From: BD2-11 clade cluster bacterium bin43
GTDB taxonomy: Bacteria > Gemmatimonadota > Gemmatimonadetes > Longimicrobiales > Gaopeijiaceae
Reading direction: 5' to 3'
Assembly (NCBI GenBank): GCA_002238605.1
Contig: MPMR01000008.1
Span: 62,001 to 126,000 of the forward strand
DNA length: 64,000 nt
A program made the translations under genes and the position numbers. Below, in pieces: positions 35,129-44,847 of this stretch (its first letter is position 1; every line of letters starts with the position of its first letter). The notes under the pieces were generated by a model, which was not told where the DNA came from, did not search any database, and saw nothing but the letters and a program-made list of their open reading frames with translations.

Positions 35129-35766
35129 CGGGTGCTCCCGGCCAGGCCCCGATTGCGCCAGAAGTAGAACCCCATCGAATAGATGGTCAGCACCAGCGCA
35201 AGCAGCAGGGTCAGGCCGATGACTGCGCCGTGGAAGTGGACCCACGCATCCCAGATGGTCCCGCTCCAGCTTTCCTGCTCGGCGAAGCGGACCAGGGCGT
35301 ACCACAGGAGCACGGCTCCCATGAACACGTTCTGCAGGAGGGCCTTGTACTTGCCGGGACGGTCGGCGGCGATCACCACCCCCTGCCGCACGGCGAAGCC
35401 CCGCAGAAGGGTCACCATCAGCTCGCGCCCGAAGAGCACCACGAGCACCCAGAGGGGCAATTCGCCCCACCAGGGGATCTCGCCTCCTCCCTCCGGACGG
35501 TGGGAGACGATATAGATGGGCACGAGGGTGGACGCCATCAGCAGCTTGTCGGCGATGGGGTCCAGCAGCTTGCCCAGGTCGCTGATGAGGTTGTGCTTAC
35601 GCGCCAGGTAGCCGTCCCACACGTCGCTCAGGGCCGCCGCCAGAAAGAGCCCGAACGTGGCCGCGAGGACCGTGCCGTCGGACGACAGGGCCAGGAAGAA
35701 GATCGCGGGACAGACGGCGATCCGCGAAAGCGTAATGATGTTGGGAAGATTCCGTTGGCTCGCCAT
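35125..35766 (-). CDS. pgsA: CDP-diacylglycerol--glycerol-3-phosphate 3-phosphatidyltransferase
   Basis: 213 residues with about five membrane helices and the CDP-alcohol phosphotransferase signature SDVWDGYLARKHN...LGKLLDPIADK, containing all the conserved Asp residues. It makes phosphatidylglycerol phosphate, the first step to PG and cardiolipin. ATG 35766 lies nine bases after the mglA stop. It is coupled to cinA, as in many genomes. Confidence 0.93.
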   Translation of the reverse strand: MASQRNLPNIITLSRIAVCPAIFFLALSSDGTVLAATFGLFLAAALSDVWDGYLARKHNLISDLGKLLDPIADKLLMASTLVPIYIVSHRPEGGGEIPWWGELPLWVLVVLFGRELMVTLLRGFAVRQGVVIAADRPGKYKALLQNVFMGAVLLWYALVRFAEQESWSGTIWDAWVHFHGAVIGLTLLLALVLTIYSMGFYFWRNRGLAGSTR

Positions 35767-35775
35767 TGCCGGACC

Positions 35776-36354
35776 TCAGCGAAGCGACTTCACCACCAGC
35801 CTGCTCACTGTGGCAAGCGTCTCGAAGACGCCCTTGCCCTCCGTGGCGACGCTCTCGAAATCGGGCAAGCCGGCCGGGTTCAGGTGTGCGCGCAACTCGT
35901 TCACCGGAAGGATGTCGGGCAGGTCGCGCTTGTTGTACTGGATCACGAAGGGGAGACGGGAGGCATCGTACCCTGCCGCGTCCAGGGTATCGTAGAGACT
36001 CTGCATCGCCTCCGCGTTGGCTTCGTCGCGATCGATCTGTGAATCCGCGACGAAGACGACCCCGTCCACGCCCTTCAGGAGAAGCTGGCGCCTGCCTTCA
36101 AAATAGGCCTGGCCGGGCACCGTGTAGAGGTGGAAGCGGGTCCGGAGGCCTCCTACGACGCCCAGATCGAGGGCCAGGAAGTCGAACAGCAGGGTGCTGC
36201 CCCGCCTGGTGGCCAGGGAAATGAGCTTGCCCCGGTTTCGCGGATCGACGCGCCGGTGTACGTACTCGACATTGGTGGTCTTGCCTCCCAGCCCCGGCCC
36301 GTAGTAGAGGATCTTGCAGTGGATCTCCCGGCCGGCGTAGTTCGTCATCGGCAT
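35776..36354 (-). CDS. mglA: MglA-like small Ras-family GTPase
   Basis: 192 residues. The P-loop is GPGLGGKTTN, with RRGSTLLFDFLALDLG in the switch I region, HLYTVPGQAYFEGRRQLLLK in the switch II/Walker B region, and base recognition by QYNKRDLPD. The TVPGQ form and the missing canonical switch Gln region are typical of MglA. MglA sets cell polarity and gliding in Myxococcus; its role elsewhere is less clear. No MglB (roadblock) gene is adjacent. It starts four bases after a small membrane-protein gene that is probably co-expressed. ATG 36354 or 36348 are both possible. Confidence 0.93.
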   Translation of the reverse strand: MPMTNYAGREIHCKILYYGPGLGGKTTNVEYVHRRVDPRNRGKLISLATRRGSTLLFDFLALDLGVVGGLRTRFHLYTVPGQAYFEGRRQLLLKGVDGVVFVADSQIDRDEANAEAMQSLYDTLDAAGYDASRLPFVIQYNKRDLPDILPVNELRAHLNPAGLPDFESVATEGKGVFETLATVSRLVVKSLR

Positions 36355-36358
36355 GGGT

Positions 36359-36673
36359 TCACGCCATCTTCTCGCTCAGTCCGGTTTCCAGAACCGCCAG
36401 CTCGCCCTCCATCCGCGCCTCGATGGCCCGGGCCCGGTCGCGGAGCAGCTTGCGGGGCTCCCAGGCCATGTAGTCCCTCAGCAGGTTTACCGTGTTCACG
36501 GAGGCGCGCGCGCGCGCCATGTGCCCCAGAGCCGCCAGCCGGCGAAAGACCCGGGGGCTGAAGAGGTCCCTCTGGTGTCGGGTCATCTGGTCGTGCGCGA
36601 CCAGGACCGCGACGCCCGCGACCCCCACGACCAGCAGCGCCACCAGCCCCACCTTCTTCAGCTTCCTGTTCAT
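36359..36673 (-). CDS. Small single-pass membrane protein of unknown function
   Basis: 104 residues. A Lys-rich start (MNRKLKK) and one helix (VGLVALLVVGVAGVAVLVA) precede a soluble helical region with RVFRRLAALGHMARARASV and a likely coiled coil near RARAIEARMEGELAVLETGL. A cytoplasmic N-terminus with an external or periplasmic tail is the simplest topology, though the positive-inside rule gives a mixed result. It lies between recR and mglA with four bases to mglA, suggesting a functional link to the GTPase. Family not recognised. Confidence 0.7.
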   Translation of the reverse strand: MNRKLKKVGLVALLVVGVAGVAVLVAHDQMTRHQRDLFSPRVFRRLAALGHMARARASVNTVNLLRDYMAWEPRKLLRDRARAIEARMEGELAVLETGLSEKMA

Positions 36674-36709
36674 CTGTTGGCTCCCTCCCCCGGGCGCCGA
36701 TTCCGGTCG

Positions 36710-37303
36710 CTACATTTCACGGCGCATTTCCAGTGCCTGTGCGAGCGTCGTCCCATCCACGAATTCCAGGTCGCTGCCCACCGGAACGCCCGTGGCGAGA
36801 CGCGTCACTCTCAGGTCCATCGGCCTGAGCCGACGTTCGATATACACCGCCGTCGCCTCGCCTTCAACCCGCGGGTTGGTGGCGAGGATGATTTCGCGCA
36901 CCTCCCCTTCCGCCGAACGGATGCGCTCGAACAGCGCCCGCAGGTTCAACTCCTCGGGCCCGATCCCGTCCAGCGGGGACAGGCGACCGCCCAGCACGTG
37001 GTACACCCCCCCGTACCTTCCGGTGCGCTCCACCGCCCCGACATCGAAGCTCCCCTCGACCACGCAGATGGTGGAGGCGTCGCGGCGCGGATTGGAACAT
37101 ATCGCGCAGAGTTCCTCGTCGCCGAAGTTTCCGCACCTGGCACAGGGACGTACGCGCTCCGCCAGGATTTCGACGGCGGCGGCAAGTCTCCGGGATTCTT
37201 CCGGGCCCGTGCGCAGCAGGTGATGCACCAGGCGGAGCGCCGTCCTGGGACCGACCCCCGGGAGCCGGGAGAATTCGCCGGTGACCCGGTCGATCACCGA
37301 CAC
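36710..37303 (-). CDS. recR: Recombination protein RecR
   Basis: 197 residues. A helix-hairpin-helix (FSRLPGVGPRTALRLVHHLL), a four-Cys zinc finger (CARCGNFGDEELCAICSNP) and a Toprim domain with ICVVEGSFDVGAVERTG and ATNPRVEGEATAVY are present in order. It forms a DNA clamp that loads RecA at gaps with RecF/RecO. The start is GTG 37303 behind GGGAAG. dnaX-ybaB-recR is a widely conserved order and is seen here. Confidence 0.97.
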   Translation of the reverse strand: MSVIDRVTGEFSRLPGVGPRTALRLVHHLLRTGPEESRRLAAAVEILAERVRPCARCGNFGDEELCAICSNPRRDASTICVVEGSFDVGAVERTGRYGGVYHVLGGRLSPLDGIGPEELNLRALFERIRSAEGEVREIILATNPRVEGEATAVYIERRLRPMDLRVTRLATGVPVGSDLEFVDGTTLAQALEMRREM

Positions 37304-37372
37304 CGAGGCTTCCCGCGCAAGTCTGCCTGACGCCCGCCGCCCGCCCGGTCGTCCGCCAGCGGGGACAGGGTA

Positions 37373-37696
37373 CTAGAAGAGTTTGGGAAGCTGTCCCGGC
37401 ATCGGAAACCCGCCGGTCATCTTCTTCATCTCGCCCTCGTAGTGCTGGCGCGCCTTGTTCTGCGCCTCCGCCAGCGCGGCGAGAACCAGGTCCTCGAGCA
37501 TCTCGACATCGCCGGGATCCACCGCCGAAGGCTCGATCGTGATGCTCCGCACGGTACCCTTGCCGTCCACTACCGCGGTAACCATGCCTCCGCCGGAGGA
37601 CGCGCTCAGCTCGTGGCGGTCCAGGTTGTCCTGAAGCTCGGTAACCCGGCTCTGCATCTGCTGTCCCAACTGGATGAGCCGCTGCAGATCTTTCAT
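37373..37696 (-). CDS. ybaB: YbaB/EbfC nucleoid-associated protein
   Basis: 107 residues, typical length. The N-terminal helix LQRLIQLGQQMQSRVTELQD is followed by VTAVVDGKGTVRSITIEPSAVD and the C-terminal helix DLVLAALAEAQNKARQHYEG. It binds DNA as a dimer and coats or bends the nucleoid. It lies between dnaX and recR, its standard location. Confidence 0.95.
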   Translation of the reverse strand: MKDLQRLIQLGQQMQSRVTELQDNLDRHELSASSGGGMVTAVVDGKGTVRSITIEPSAVDPGDVEMLEDLVLAALAEAQNKARQHYEGEMKKMTGGFPMPGQLPKLF

Positions 37697-37730
37697 CGAG
37701 TGATTCTCAAGGCGAAGGTGTGTAGGCGCG

Positions 37731-39563
37731 CTAATCCACCAATTCGAGGTCGAATGCTTCTACCGCCCGTGCCAGGAGTGGTTCCCGCTCCACCAGCTCC
37801 TCGAGACGCTCCTGCCGTACCTGTTGCGGAGACACCGCGCGGGGTCCGGAAGGGCGCTCGTTCCGGCCTTCGCCGAAGTCGATCTCCGGCGCGTAGCCGA
37901 GCTGATCGGCCAGCGCCTTCCTGAGGGAAGGGACGGAGTTGGGCGGAAGGTCTTCGCGCGTCATGCCGTGAGGAAGGGCTACACGGAGTCCGCGCTCTCC
38001 CGCGTTCTCTACATGGGCGCCCCGAAGGACGGTGGTCAGGCCCCCGCGCAGCTTGCCCCGGCCCCTGGAAAGCAAGCGCGCGAACGCCGCAGCAGGATCC
38101 GCGTCGGCGGTGACGGAAGGCGTGACCGGCTCCGGGGCCGGCGAGGCGGCGACGGAGGAAGCGTGCCGGGGTTCGCCGGGCAGGGGCTCGGAGGCGGCGA
38201 GCTTTGGCCCGGTTCCGGCCGGTTGAGGCTCAGGTCCGGCCGGTTGAGGCCCGGAGGCGCGCCGGGAGGAGCCGGAGGCTGGTGGAGCGCTGGAACCACG
38301 GTGTGCGGAGGCTGTTGCGCGTGCCGCCGCTCGCGGCTTGCTTCCGGCCTTCGGGCGGAACCCGGATGCGGGTCGGGCCGGGGCCGGCTCCGGGTCCGCC
38401 GCAGGGCGTGCGGGCGCGCCCCCGAGCCCCTCGATCAGGTCCTCGATGCGGACGGTGCGATCCAGGTAGCTCAGGCGCAGCAGAAGGAGTTCAACCAGTA
38501 CGCGCGGCTGGCTCACCCGCTTCAGGCTTCCCTGGGACTCGAGATCGGCCGCCATCGCCAGCATGCGCACCAGATCGGCGGCTTCGAAGTCGCGTGCGCG
38601 TGCCTCCAGGGCGGCGCGGTACTCGCTTCCCGCATCGACGGATCCCTCGCCGTCCAGGCGGACCCGCAGGAGCAGGCGCAGGCTCTCCACCAGGCCGTGA
38701 TAGAACTCCACCAGGTCGTATCCCTCGTCCACGAGGGCTTCGACGAAGGCGAAGACGTCCCGGTGGCGGTGCCCGATGATGATGTCGAAGAGTTCGAGGA
38801 AGCGTTCCTCCTCGACCAGACCGAGCACCTCCCGCACCGACCGGGCCGCGACCTCGCCCCCGGTGAGCGCCAGAACCTGGTCGAGGAGGGACAAGGCGTC
38901 GCGCATCCCGCCATCGGCCTTGCGCGCGATGATGCGCAACGCTTCCGCGGAGGCCCGGGCCTGCTCGCTCTTGATCACCTGGTCGAGCCTGGCGACGATG
39001 TCGGCCACCCCGACGCGCCGGAAGTCGAACCGCTGGCAGCGCGAAAGGATGGGCGATGCGGACTGCTGGATGCGCTGGGGCTCGGTGGTGGCGAAGATGA
39101 ACATCACCCGCGGAGGCGGCTCCTCCAGGATCTTGAGCAGGGCGTTCCAGGCCTCGCGCGTGAGCATGTGCGCCTCGTCGACGATATACACCTTGAAGCG
39201 ATGCTCGTCGGAGGGCGCGTACATCGCCCGCTCGCGCAGGCTGCGGGCGTCGTCGACGCCCCGGTTGGAGGCCGCATCGATTTCGACGACATCCAGCGAT
39301 GTGCGGCCGCTCCAGATGAGCGAGCAGCTCTCGCACGTCCCGCAGGGTTCGCCCTCGCTGCCTCGCGCGGGGCAGTTGAGCGACATGGCCAGCACGCGCG
39401 CCAGTGTGGTCTTGCCGACGCCCCGTGGACCGCAGAAGAGATAGGCGTGGCCGGCGCGCCCCGAGCGTACCGCCCGCCGCAGCGTCTCGGAGACATGTTC
39501 CTGGGTCGCCACCTCGGCGAAGCGCCGGGGACGGTACTTGCGGGCTAGCGCGGTATGGGACAC
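37731..39563 (-). CDS. dnaX: DNA polymerase III subunit gamma/tau
   Basis: 610 residues. AAA+ clamp-loader module: LARKYRPRRFAEVATQEHV, Walker A FCGPRGVGKTTLARVLA, the zinc module CPARGSEGEPCGTCESC, Walker B YIVDEAHMLTREAWNALLK and sensor 1 IFATTEPQRIQQS. Domain III follows to about residue 365, then a Pro/Ala/Ser-rich linker (about 375-485) and a C-terminal tau-like domain. The linker region contains PEPQPAGTGPK-type Pro/Gln/Gly stretches. The start is read as GTG 39563. The SRP RNA gene ends about 30 bases upstream on the same strand. Confidence 0.96.
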   Translation of the reverse strand: MSHTALARKYRPRRFAEVATQEHVSETLRRAVRSGRAGHAYLFCGPRGVGKTTLARVLAMSLNCPARGSEGEPCGTCESCSLIWSGRTSLDVVEIDAASNRGVDDARSLRERAMYAPSDEHRFKVYIVDEAHMLTREAWNALLKILEEPPPRVMFIFATTEPQRIQQSASPILSRCQRFDFRRVGVADIVARLDQVIKSEQARASAEALRIIARKADGGMRDALSLLDQVLALTGGEVAARSVREVLGLVEEERFLELFDIIIGHRHRDVFAFVEALVDEGYDLVEFYHGLVESLRLLLRVRLDGEGSVDAGSEYRAALEARARDFEAADLVRMLAMAADLESQGSLKRVSQPRVLVELLLLRLSYLDRTVRIEDLIEGLGGAPARPAADPEPAPARPASGFRPKAGSKPRAAARATASAHRGSSAPPASGSSRRASGPQPAGPEPQPAGTGPKLAASEPLPGEPRHASSVAASPAPEPVTPSVTADADPAAAFARLLSRGRGKLRGGLTTVLRGAHVENAGERGLRVALPHGMTREDLPPNSVPSLRKALADQLGYAPEIDFGEGRNERPSGPRAVSPQQVRQERLEELVEREPLLARAVEAFDLELVD

Positions 39564-39591
39564 GCGGGTTCAGCGGCGGGAGAAATGAGAA

Positions 39592-39690
39592 TGCCCCAGG
39601 TGAGCCGCAGCCACGATCGCCGCACGTACCGCTGCTGCCTGCACGGCCCTGACGGGGTTCGGTGGGTCTTCGCTCTGCGGACCTGGGGCA
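39592..39690 (-). ncRNA. ffs: Signal recognition particle RNA (4.5S type)
   Basis: On the minus strand the ends pair perfectly over 10 bp (TGCCCCAGGT with ACCTGGGGCA). The core GAACCCCGTCAGGGCC...GGCAGCAGCGGTA matches the bacterial SRP domain IV consensus. The length is about 99 nt. It scaffolds Ffh for co-translational membrane targeting. The apical loop reads GUGCA instead of the usual GGAA/GNRA tetraloop. A promoter with correct spacing ends seven bases upstream. It lies just upstream of dnaX, a location seen in other bacteria. Confidence 0.88.
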
Positions 39691-39696
39691 CGCAGC

Positions 39697-39725
39697 AATC
39701 TGGATTCGGGGGTGCCGCGCGTCAA
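39697..39725 (-). promoter_or_regulatory. Promoter of the SRP RNA gene
   Basis: On the minus strand, TTGACG (39720-39725), 17 bases, then CAGATT (39697-39702). The predicted transcription start falls at the first base of the SRP RNA stem near 39690, which supports both calls. Confidence 0.6.
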
Positions 39726-39801
39726 GCGGAAGCAGGGTTGCGCACAGCCGTTGCCGAACCCTCTCCGGCACTCGGGCGGATGGATCGATCCCGAGCCGCG
39801 G

Positions 39802-40179
39802 CTACAGGCGCCACGCATCGGGGACATGCTCGATGCGCGGTGCTTCCGGCGGATCGCGCGTGGCGCCGAACCGGACCGCCACCGCGTCGAAGCGCAGCGA
39901 CAATCCCCGCAACCCCCCGCGGGCCCGCAACCACGCGCGGGCGACCTTGGCGATCTCGCCCTTCTTGCGTGCCGTGATGGCCTCGAGCGGGTGGCCGAAG
40001 CCATCTCCCCGCCGCGCCTTGACCTCCACGAAGGCCACCGTGCGCCCGCGTCCCACGATCAGGTCCACTTCGTTGCGGCCGGCGCGATAGTTGCGCTCGA
40101 GCACGGTCCAGCCCGCGTCCTCGAGATAGCGCGCCGCCATGGCTTCACCCTCGCGCCCCACCTGTCCGCCCGTCGTCAT
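39802..40179 (-). CDS. yraN: YraN/UPF0102 family endonuclease-like protein
   Basis: 125 residues, typical of UPF0102. GREGEAMAARYLEDAGWTVLERNYR, then EVDLIVGRGRTVAFVEVKAR, which gives the E...D...ExK restriction-endonuclease-like active-site pattern. The biochemical role is poorly defined in this family. It starts 55 bases after hutU on the same strand. Confidence 0.93.
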   Translation of the reverse strand: MTTGGQVGREGEAMAARYLEDAGWTVLERNYRAGRNEVDLIVGRGRTVAFVEVKARRGDGFGHPLEAITARKKGEIAKVARAWLRARGGLRGLSLRFDAVAVRFGATRDPPEAPRIEHVPDAWRL

Positions 40180-40234
40180 GAATCAATGTGCGGGCGAAGC
40201 ACGGGCGATGGAATGGGCCTGTGGGACCGCGCGG

Positions 40235-41899
40235 CTATTCAAGCATCGGGAGGCGGATTCCCTCGTGCCGGGCGGTCCGGAGGGCCACGGGATAGCCGGC
40301 GTCGGCGTGGCGCGCGACCCCGATGCCCGGATCGTTGGTGAGCACCCGTTCGATTCGTGCGCGCATCCCGGGCGTGCCGTCGGCGACCACGACCTGGCCC
40401 GCGTGCAGCGAGTAGCCGATGCCGACCCCGCCGCCGTGGTGGAAGGACACCCAGCTCGCCCCCGACGCGGTGTTCAGCAGCGCGTTCAGGATCGGCCAGT
40501 CGGCGATGGCGTCGCTGCCGTCGCGCATGGCTTCGGTTTCGCGGTTGGGGGAGGCGACGCTCCCGGTGTCCAGGTGGTCGCGGCCGATGACCACCGGTGC
40601 GCTTACCTCCCCGCTGGCCACCAGGTCGTTGATGGCGCAACCGAAACGCGCCCGCTCCCCCTGCCCGAGCCAGCAGATGCGCGCCGGAAGGCCCTGAAAC
40701 GCGACCTCCTCGCGGGCCAGCCGGATCCAGCGGCACAGATGCTCGTCGCCGGAGAACATCTCCAGCACCAGATCGTCGATGCGGTGGATGTCGGCCGGGT
40801 CGCCCGAAAGCGCGGCCCAGCGGAAAGGGCCCTTGCCCTCGCAGAACAGGTCGCGGATATAGGCGGGCACGAACCCGGGATAGGCGAAGGCGTTTTTCAG
40901 CCCGGCCTCCCGGGCGAACCCGCGCAGGTTGTTGCCGTAGTCGAACGCCACCGCCCCGGCCTCCTGCATCGCGACGATGGCCGCGCAGTGAGCGCGCATG
41001 GAGGAGAGCGAGCGCCGCTGGTACTCCTCCGGGTCGGCCTCGCGCAGGTGCGCGGCTTCCGCGAGGGAGAGGCCGGCCGGGACATATCCGCCCAGCGGGT
41101 CGTGCGCGGAAGTCTGGTCGGTGACCACATCCGGGGTGACCCCGCGCGCCACCAGTTCGGGAAGGACCTCGGCGCAGTTGCCGACCAGCCCGACCGAAAC
41201 CGCCCTGCCCGACCGCGCCGCGCCGCGCACCCACTCCAGAGCTTCGTCCAGATCGTGGGTCATGCGGTCGCAGTAGCGGGTCGCGATACGCCTCTCGATG
41301 CGCTCGGCGTCGACCTCGACGCACAGGATGGCCCCCTCGTTCATGGTGGCGGCGAGCGGCTGTGCTCCGCCCATGCCTCCCATCCCCCCGGTCAGCACCC
41401 AGTTGCCGCGCAGAGACGCCCCGAAGTGCTTGCGGGCGAGCGCGCCAAAGGTCTCGTAGGTGCCCTGCAGGATGCCCTGGGTGCCGATGTAGATCCACGA
41501 CCCCGCGGTCATCTGCCCGAACATGATAAGGCCGCGCCGCTCCAGTTCCCGGAAGTGCTCCCATGTCGCCCAGTTGCCGACCAGGTTGGCGTTCGCGATG
41601 AGGACGCGTGGCGCCTCGGCGTGGGTGCGGAAGACCCCCACGGGCTTTCCGGACTGGACGAGCAGGGTCTCGTCGTCGGCGAGGTCGCGAAGGGTGCTCA
41701 CGATGGCGTCGAAGGCGTCCCAGGAGCGCGCCGCCCTGCCCGTGCCGCCGTACACCACCAGGTCGTCGGGGGCCTCCGCGACCTCGGGATCGAGGTTGTT
41801 CATGAGCATGCGCAGAGCGGCCTCCTGGGTCCAGCCGCGGCACGAGATGCGCGTTCCCCTCGGGGCCCGCACGGCGCGGGTCTGCTGCGTACGGGTCAT
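40235..41899 (-). CDS. hutU: Urocanate hydratase
   Basis: 554 residues, standard length. [19 protein letters not shown], the NAD-binding [20 protein letters not shown] and the C-terminal [19 protein letters not shown] are diagnostic. The segment [16 protein letters not shown] lies near the active-site region. It converts urocanate to imidazolone propionate, the second step of histidine degradation, using NAD+ as an electrophile. The start overlaps the hutH stop (ATGA). hutI and hutG are not in the window. Confidence 0.97.
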   Translation of the reverse strand: MTRTQQTRAVRAPRGTRISCRGWTQEAALRMLMNNLDPEVAEAPDDLVVYGGTGRAARSWDAFDAIVSTLRDLADDETLLVQSGKPVGVFRTHAEAPRVLIANANLVGNWATWEHFRELERRGLIMFGQMTAGSWIYIGTQGILQGTYETFGALARKHFGASLRGNWVLTGGMGGMGGAQPLAATMNEGAILCVEVDAERIERRIATRYCDRMTHDLDEALEWVRGAARSGRAVSVGLVGNCAEVLPELVARGVTPDVVTDQTSAHDPLGGYVPAGLSLAEAAHLREADPEEYQRRSLSSMRAHCAAIVAMQEAGAVAFDYGNNLRGFAREAGLKNAFAYPGFVPAYIRDLFCEGKGPFRWAALSGDPADIHRIDDLVLEMFSGDEHLCRWIRLAREEVAFQGLPARICWLGQGERARFGCAINDLVASGEVSAPVVIGRDHLDTGSVASPNRETEAMRDGSDAIADWPILNALLNTASGASWVSFHHGGGVGIGYSLHAGQVVVADGTPGMRARIERVLTNDPGIGVARHADAGYPVALRTARHEGIRLPMLE

Positions 41900-43467
41900 G
41901 AGCCTCCTCCTGCGCCTCGGGTGATGCCGGCGATGGCGCCCGAGGCCACAAGGTCGGCGAGGGCCTCAAGGTCCGCGGTCAGCGACCGGTCGCCCGCGAG
42001 CGCCGCAACCCGGGAGCGGACGAGTGCGTGAACCTCTTCGACCGCGTCACTCGAACGCAGCGGACGCCGGTAGTCGATGCCCTGCGCCGCGCACAGGAGT
42101 TCGGCGGCCAGGATGCGTTCCAGGCAGGACACCGCCCGCCGCGCCTTGCGCGCGGCCGCGAGCCCCATGGCGACGTGGTCTTCCTGGCCGGCGCTGGTCG
42201 GCACCGAGTCGACGCTCGCCGGGTGGGCCAGGACGCGCATCTCCGAAAGCAGGTCGGCGACCACCACCTGCGCGACCATCAGGCCGCTCTCGAGCCCCGG
42301 GCGACGGGCAAGAAACGCGGGCAGCCCGAGCGACAGGTCGGGGTTGATGAGCCGCTCGACGCGGCGCTCGCACATGGACGCCACGTCCGCCACCGCGATC
42401 GCGAGCAGGTCGAGTGCCTGCGCCACGATCTGGGCATGGAAATTTCCTCCGGAGAGGACTTCGCGGGATTCGCCGGAACGCCCTTCCGCCACCGGGAACA
42501 CGAGGGGATTGTCGGTCGCGCTGTTCACCTCCACCTCGAGGATGCCGCGCGCATGGCCGAGTGCGGCGCGGGCCGCCCCGTGCACCTGCGGGATGCAGCG
42601 GAGCGAGTAGGCGTCCTGGACTCGCGGGTCTCCGACCCGGTGCGACTCCCGAATCTCGGATCCCGCAATGAGCGCGCGCAGACGGGCGGCGGACACCGCC
42701 TGCCCGGCGTGGGGGCGCGCGGCCTGGATCTCCGGCCGGAACGCCTCGGGCGTCCCCAGGAGAGCTTCCACCGACATCGCGCCGCTCGCCTCGGCCGTGT
42801 CCAGCGCCCGCTCCGCGGCCAGGAGCGCCAGAACCCCCAGTGCGGTGGTCGCCTGGGTTCCGTTGATGAGCGCGAGGCCCTCCTTCGGTCCCAGTTCGAT
42901 CGGCGCCAGGCCGACGTCGGCAAGGATTTCGTCCATGGCACGCTGCTCGCCGCCCATTTCGGCCTGCCCCGCACCCAGAAGGCTCAGGGCGACGTGCGCC
43001 AAGGGAGCCAGATCGCCGCTCGCACCGACCGACCCGAACTCCGGGATGACGGGGTGGACTCCGCGGTCGAGCATGTGCAGCAGGCGCTCCACGAGCCTGG
43101 TGCGGCACCCCGAATGCCCGCGGGCCAGAGCGTTGGCGCGCAACAGCATGATGGCGCGCACGCACTCGCGCGGGAGGGGCTCGCCGACGCCCGAGGCGTG
43201 GCTGCGAATGAGATTGTGCTGCAGGGCGCTCCGGTCCTCCGGGGCAATCACCACCTCGGCGAGACGCCCGAACCCGGTGGTCATGCCGTAAACCGGCTCC
43301 CCCGAGCCGATCAGCCGGTCGATCGTCGCCCGGGAGGCCCGCATGCGCCCGGCGGCGTCGTCGTCCAGAAAGAGGTGCAGCGTGCCGGGGGCCGCGCGCG
43401 CCACTTCCTCCACCGCCTCAAGCGTGAGCGAATGTCCGTCGATCGGGATCTCGGTCGGGGCGTCCAA
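41896..43467 (-). CDS. hutH: Histidine ammonia-lyase
   Basis: 523 residues. The MIO cofactor forms from Ala-Ser-Gly in [20 protein letters not shown]. Other signatures are [42 protein letters not shown] and [15 protein letters not shown]. It deaminates histidine to urocanate. The only credible start is TTG 43467, seven bases after the mgtE stop, with no obvious ribosome site; translation may be coupled to mgtE. hutU overlaps its end. Confidence 0.96.
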   Translation of the reverse strand: MDAPTEIPIDGHSLTLEAVEEVARAAPGTLHLFLDDDAAGRMRASRATIDRLIGSGEPVYGMTTGFGRLAEVVIAPEDRSALQHNLIRSHASGVGEPLPRECVRAIMLLRANALARGHSGCRTRLVERLLHMLDRGVHPVIPEFGSVGASGDLAPLAHVALSLLGAGQAEMGGEQRAMDEILADVGLAPIELGPKEGLALINGTQATTALGVLALLAAERALDTAEASGAMSVEALLGTPEAFRPEIQAARPHAGQAVSAARLRALIAGSEIRESHRVGDPRVQDAYSLRCIPQVHGAARAALGHARGILEVEVNSATDNPLVFPVAEGRSGESREVLSGGNFHAQIVAQALDLLAIAVADVASMCERRVERLINPDLSLGLPAFLARRPGLESGLMVAQVVVADLLSEMRVLAHPASVDSVPTSAGQEDHVAMGLAAARKARRAVSCLERILAAELLCAAQGIDYRRPLRSSDAVEEVHALVRSRVAALAGDRSLTADLEALADLVASGAIAGITRGAGGGS

Positions 43468-43474
43468 TAATCGG

Positions 43475-44830
43475 CTACATCAGGAGGGCGGTGGCGAGAC
43501 CCAGCAGGAGCATGAAGCCCAGGAAGTCGGTCGTCGTATGCAGAAAGACCGAGGATGCGACCGCCGGATCGAATCCCATGCGGTGAAGCAGCATCGGGAT
43601 GAAGGCCCCGCCGAATCCCGCCATCAGCATCGTGCCCCACATGGAGACCAGCACGACCAGCCCGAGACGCGGATCGCCTCCCGGCACGAGCAGGCTCGCG
43701 CCGGCCACGATGCCTCCGAGCACGGCCCCGTTAACGAGCCCCACCAGGACTTCCTTGCCCACCACCGCCCGGGGGTCGGCGCCCACATCGTCGCGCAACG
43801 CCAGCCGCCGGACCGTCACCGCCAGGGCCTGCGACCCCGCATTCCCGCCCATCCCCGCGATCACGGGCATGACGACCGCGAGGATTACGGCGCTCTCCAC
43901 CGTATCGGAGTAGAAATACACGACCAGAGCGGCCGCGGTCGCGGTCAGCAGGTTCAGCACCAGCCACGGAAGACGGGTCCGCACCGCCGCCACCCAGCTC
44001 GCCCCCAGCGACTCTTCGTCCGAGACCCCGCCGAAGCGCAGGATGTCTTCGGTCTGCTCGGCCTCCATGACATCGAGCACGTCGTCGAAGGTGATGCGGC
44101 CGACGAGCCTTCCCCGAGGCCCCACGACCGGCAGGGTGGGCAGGTTGTAGCGAGCCATGAGGCGCCCCACCTCCTCCTGGTCCTCGTCCGGGCGCACCGC
44201 CGCGACCACGGGCTCGACCAGCGACGATACCGGGTCGCCCGGTTCGGCCAGGATGAGGTCGTCGAGGGGGACGGTTCCCATCAGCCGCTCGCCGCCGTCC
44301 ACCACGTAGACGGTGTAGAAGTCCTCCACCTCCCTGCCCTGCCGGCGAACCTCCTCGATGGCCTGGCCGGCGGTGAGGGTCTCGCGCACCGAGACCAGCG
44401 CCGCGGTCATGATGCCGCCCGCGCTCTCCTCCGCGTAGGCGAGCAGTTCGCGGATCTCGCCGGCCTCTTCGACGGGCATCTCCGCCAGAATGCGGGCCCG
44501 CTCCTCGGGCTGCAGGTCGGCCACCAGGTCGGTGGCGTCGTCGTCGGCGAGCTCGCTCAGGAGCTTCGCGCCCCGGTGCGGGGTCATCGCCGCGAGCAGG
44601 TCCGCCGCGCGCTCGTCCTCCTCCATCTCGGCCAGGGTCTCGGAGGCCAGCTCGGCGGGGAGCGCGCGCAGGACCACCAGGCGGTCGGCGTCCGAGAGCG
44701 ACTCCAGGACGTCGGCCACATCCGAGGGATGAAGCTTCGCCAGGGTATGGTTCGCCTTCGCGATCTTCCCTTCGGCGATCGCGGCCAGCAGAACCTCCTT
44801 GCGGAGTGCGAGCGACTCTTGCGACGACAC
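43475..44830 (-). CDS. mgtE: Magnesium transporter MgtE
   Basis: 451 residues. The N-terminal superhelical Mg-sensing domain (LHPSDVADVLESLSDADRLVV) is followed by two CBS domains (about 140-265, e.g. TLPVVGPRGRLVGRITFDDV) and five membrane helices with VMPVIAGMGGNAGSQALAVTVR, the conserved ion-path signature. Cytosolic Mg2+ closes the channel through the N and CBS domains. GTG 44830 is preferred; it overlaps ybeY by about 18 bases' distance from that stop. It sits in a long operon between ybeY and hutH. Confidence 0.93.
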   Translation of the reverse strand: MSSQESLALRKEVLLAAIAEGKIAKANHTLAKLHPSDVADVLESLSDADRLVVLRALPAELASETLAEMEEDERAADLLAAMTPHRGAKLLSELADDDATDLVADLQPEERARILAEMPVEEAGEIRELLAYAEESAGGIMTAALVSVRETLTAGQAIEEVRRQGREVEDFYTVYVVDGGERLMGTVPLDDLILAEPGDPVSSLVEPVVAAVRPDEDQEEVGRLMARYNLPTLPVVGPRGRLVGRITFDDVLDVMEAEQTEDILRFGGVSDEESLGASWVAAVRTRLPWLVLNLLTATAAALVVYFYSDTVESAVILAVVMPVIAGMGGNAGSQALAVTVRRLALRDDVGADPRAVVGKEVLVGLVNGAVLGGIVAGASLLVPGGDPRLGLVVLVSMWGTMLMAGFGGAFIPMLLHRMGFDPAVASSVFLHTTTDFLGFMLLLGLATALLM

Positions 44831-44847
44831 GGTGTCCGGTCCGGAAA

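Noticed and set aside
36359-36673. Small membrane protein considered as MglB
   Set aside because: MglB is a soluble roadblock-fold protein, whereas this has a membrane helix and a helical tail.
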